Shown here: in pieces, positions 6,108 to 6,153 of the stretch
Layout of the letters: each line of letters starts with the position of its first letter
Numbering within the stretch: the first letter of the stretch is position 1
From: Burkholderiaceae bacterium
Lineage (GTDB): Bacteria; Pseudomonadota; Gammaproteobacteria; Burkholderiales; Burkholderiaceae_C
NCBI GenBank assembly: GCA_017853735.1
Contig: JAFMJA010000166.1
Coordinates: 1-6,153, forward strand
Reading direction: 5' to 3'
DNA: 6,153 nucleotides
The notes under the pieces: generated by a model
What the model was told of the DNA's origin: nothing
Database searches by the model: none
Seen by the model: only the letters and a program-made list of their open reading frames with translations
Program-made: the position numbers and the translations under genes

Positions 6108-6153
6108 TTACTGCGCAGCCTGTGCTGGCACAGGTACCCAGGGCGCGGCGCAT
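6108..6153 (-). CDS. Possible C-terminal end of a gene entering from the right edge
   Basis: Read leftward from 6152, one frame gives 14 codons, CAAPWVPVPAQAAQ, ending in TAA at 6110-6108, 27 bases before the lipoprotein ATG. The composition looks like an ordinary protein tail and the position would suit an upstream gene in the same direction. Another minus frame is also open here, so the call is tentative, and no function can be given. Confidence 0.25.
   Translation of the reverse strand, partial: CAAPWVPVPAQAAQ

Noticed and set aside
5947..6153. 68-codon minus-strand frame starting at the right edge
   Set aside because: It runs through the lipoprotein start and signal peptide in another frame and has no recognisable content; the neighbouring frame ending at 6108 is a better candidate for a real gene end.

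Overview
This GC-rich window looks like the chromosome of a betaproteobacterium, most likely in the Burkholderiales (Comamonadaceae-like). The basis is the Bug/TctC-type periplasmic binding protein, the glycine-zipper lipoprotein, the thioredoxin-fold-independent ArsC next to an ACR3 pump, and overall codon style. This is inference from gene types, not a database match.

Layout, left to right. Positions 1-51 hold the 3' two thirds of a tRNA-Arg(ACG) gene, followed by a strong intrinsic terminator (61-87). Three genes then run on the minus strand: a ThDP-dependent enzyme of the acetolactate synthase/benzoylformate decarboxylase superfamily resembling mycobacterial IlvX (1669-122), an ACR3 arsenite efflux permease (2841-1759) and an ArsC arsenate reductase of the low-molecular-weight phosphatase type (3352-2843). 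arsC and acr3 are one base apart and form a tight two-gene arsenic resistance unit: ArsC reduces arsenate to arsenite and Acr3 exports it. No arsR is in the window.

A 164-base divergent intergenic region (3353-3516) holds a perfect 14-bp palindrome and a set of GAAAyTC repeats. It separates the ars pair from a plus-strand pair: a secreted TctC/Bug solute-binding protein (3517-4491, GTG start) and an amidohydrolase-2 family metal enzyme related to ACMSD-type decarboxylases (4499-5491). These probably serve uptake and breakdown of an unidentified carboxylated compound. If the ars pair is ignored, the ThDP enzyme and the TctC/amidohydrolase pair form a simple divergent catabolic locus, so the ars pair may be a later insertion.

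At the right, a minus-strand glycine-zipper lipoprotein with a proline-rich tail (6080-5505) converges on the amidohydrolase gene with 13 bases between them. The last bases may hold the C-terminal end of another minus-strand gene. I see no CRISPR array, insertion sequence, toxin-antitoxin pair or phage gene, and no convincing undescribed system. The most useful leads are the uncertain chemistry of the ThDP enzyme, the orphan TctC-amidohydrolase pair and the regulator-free ars unit.
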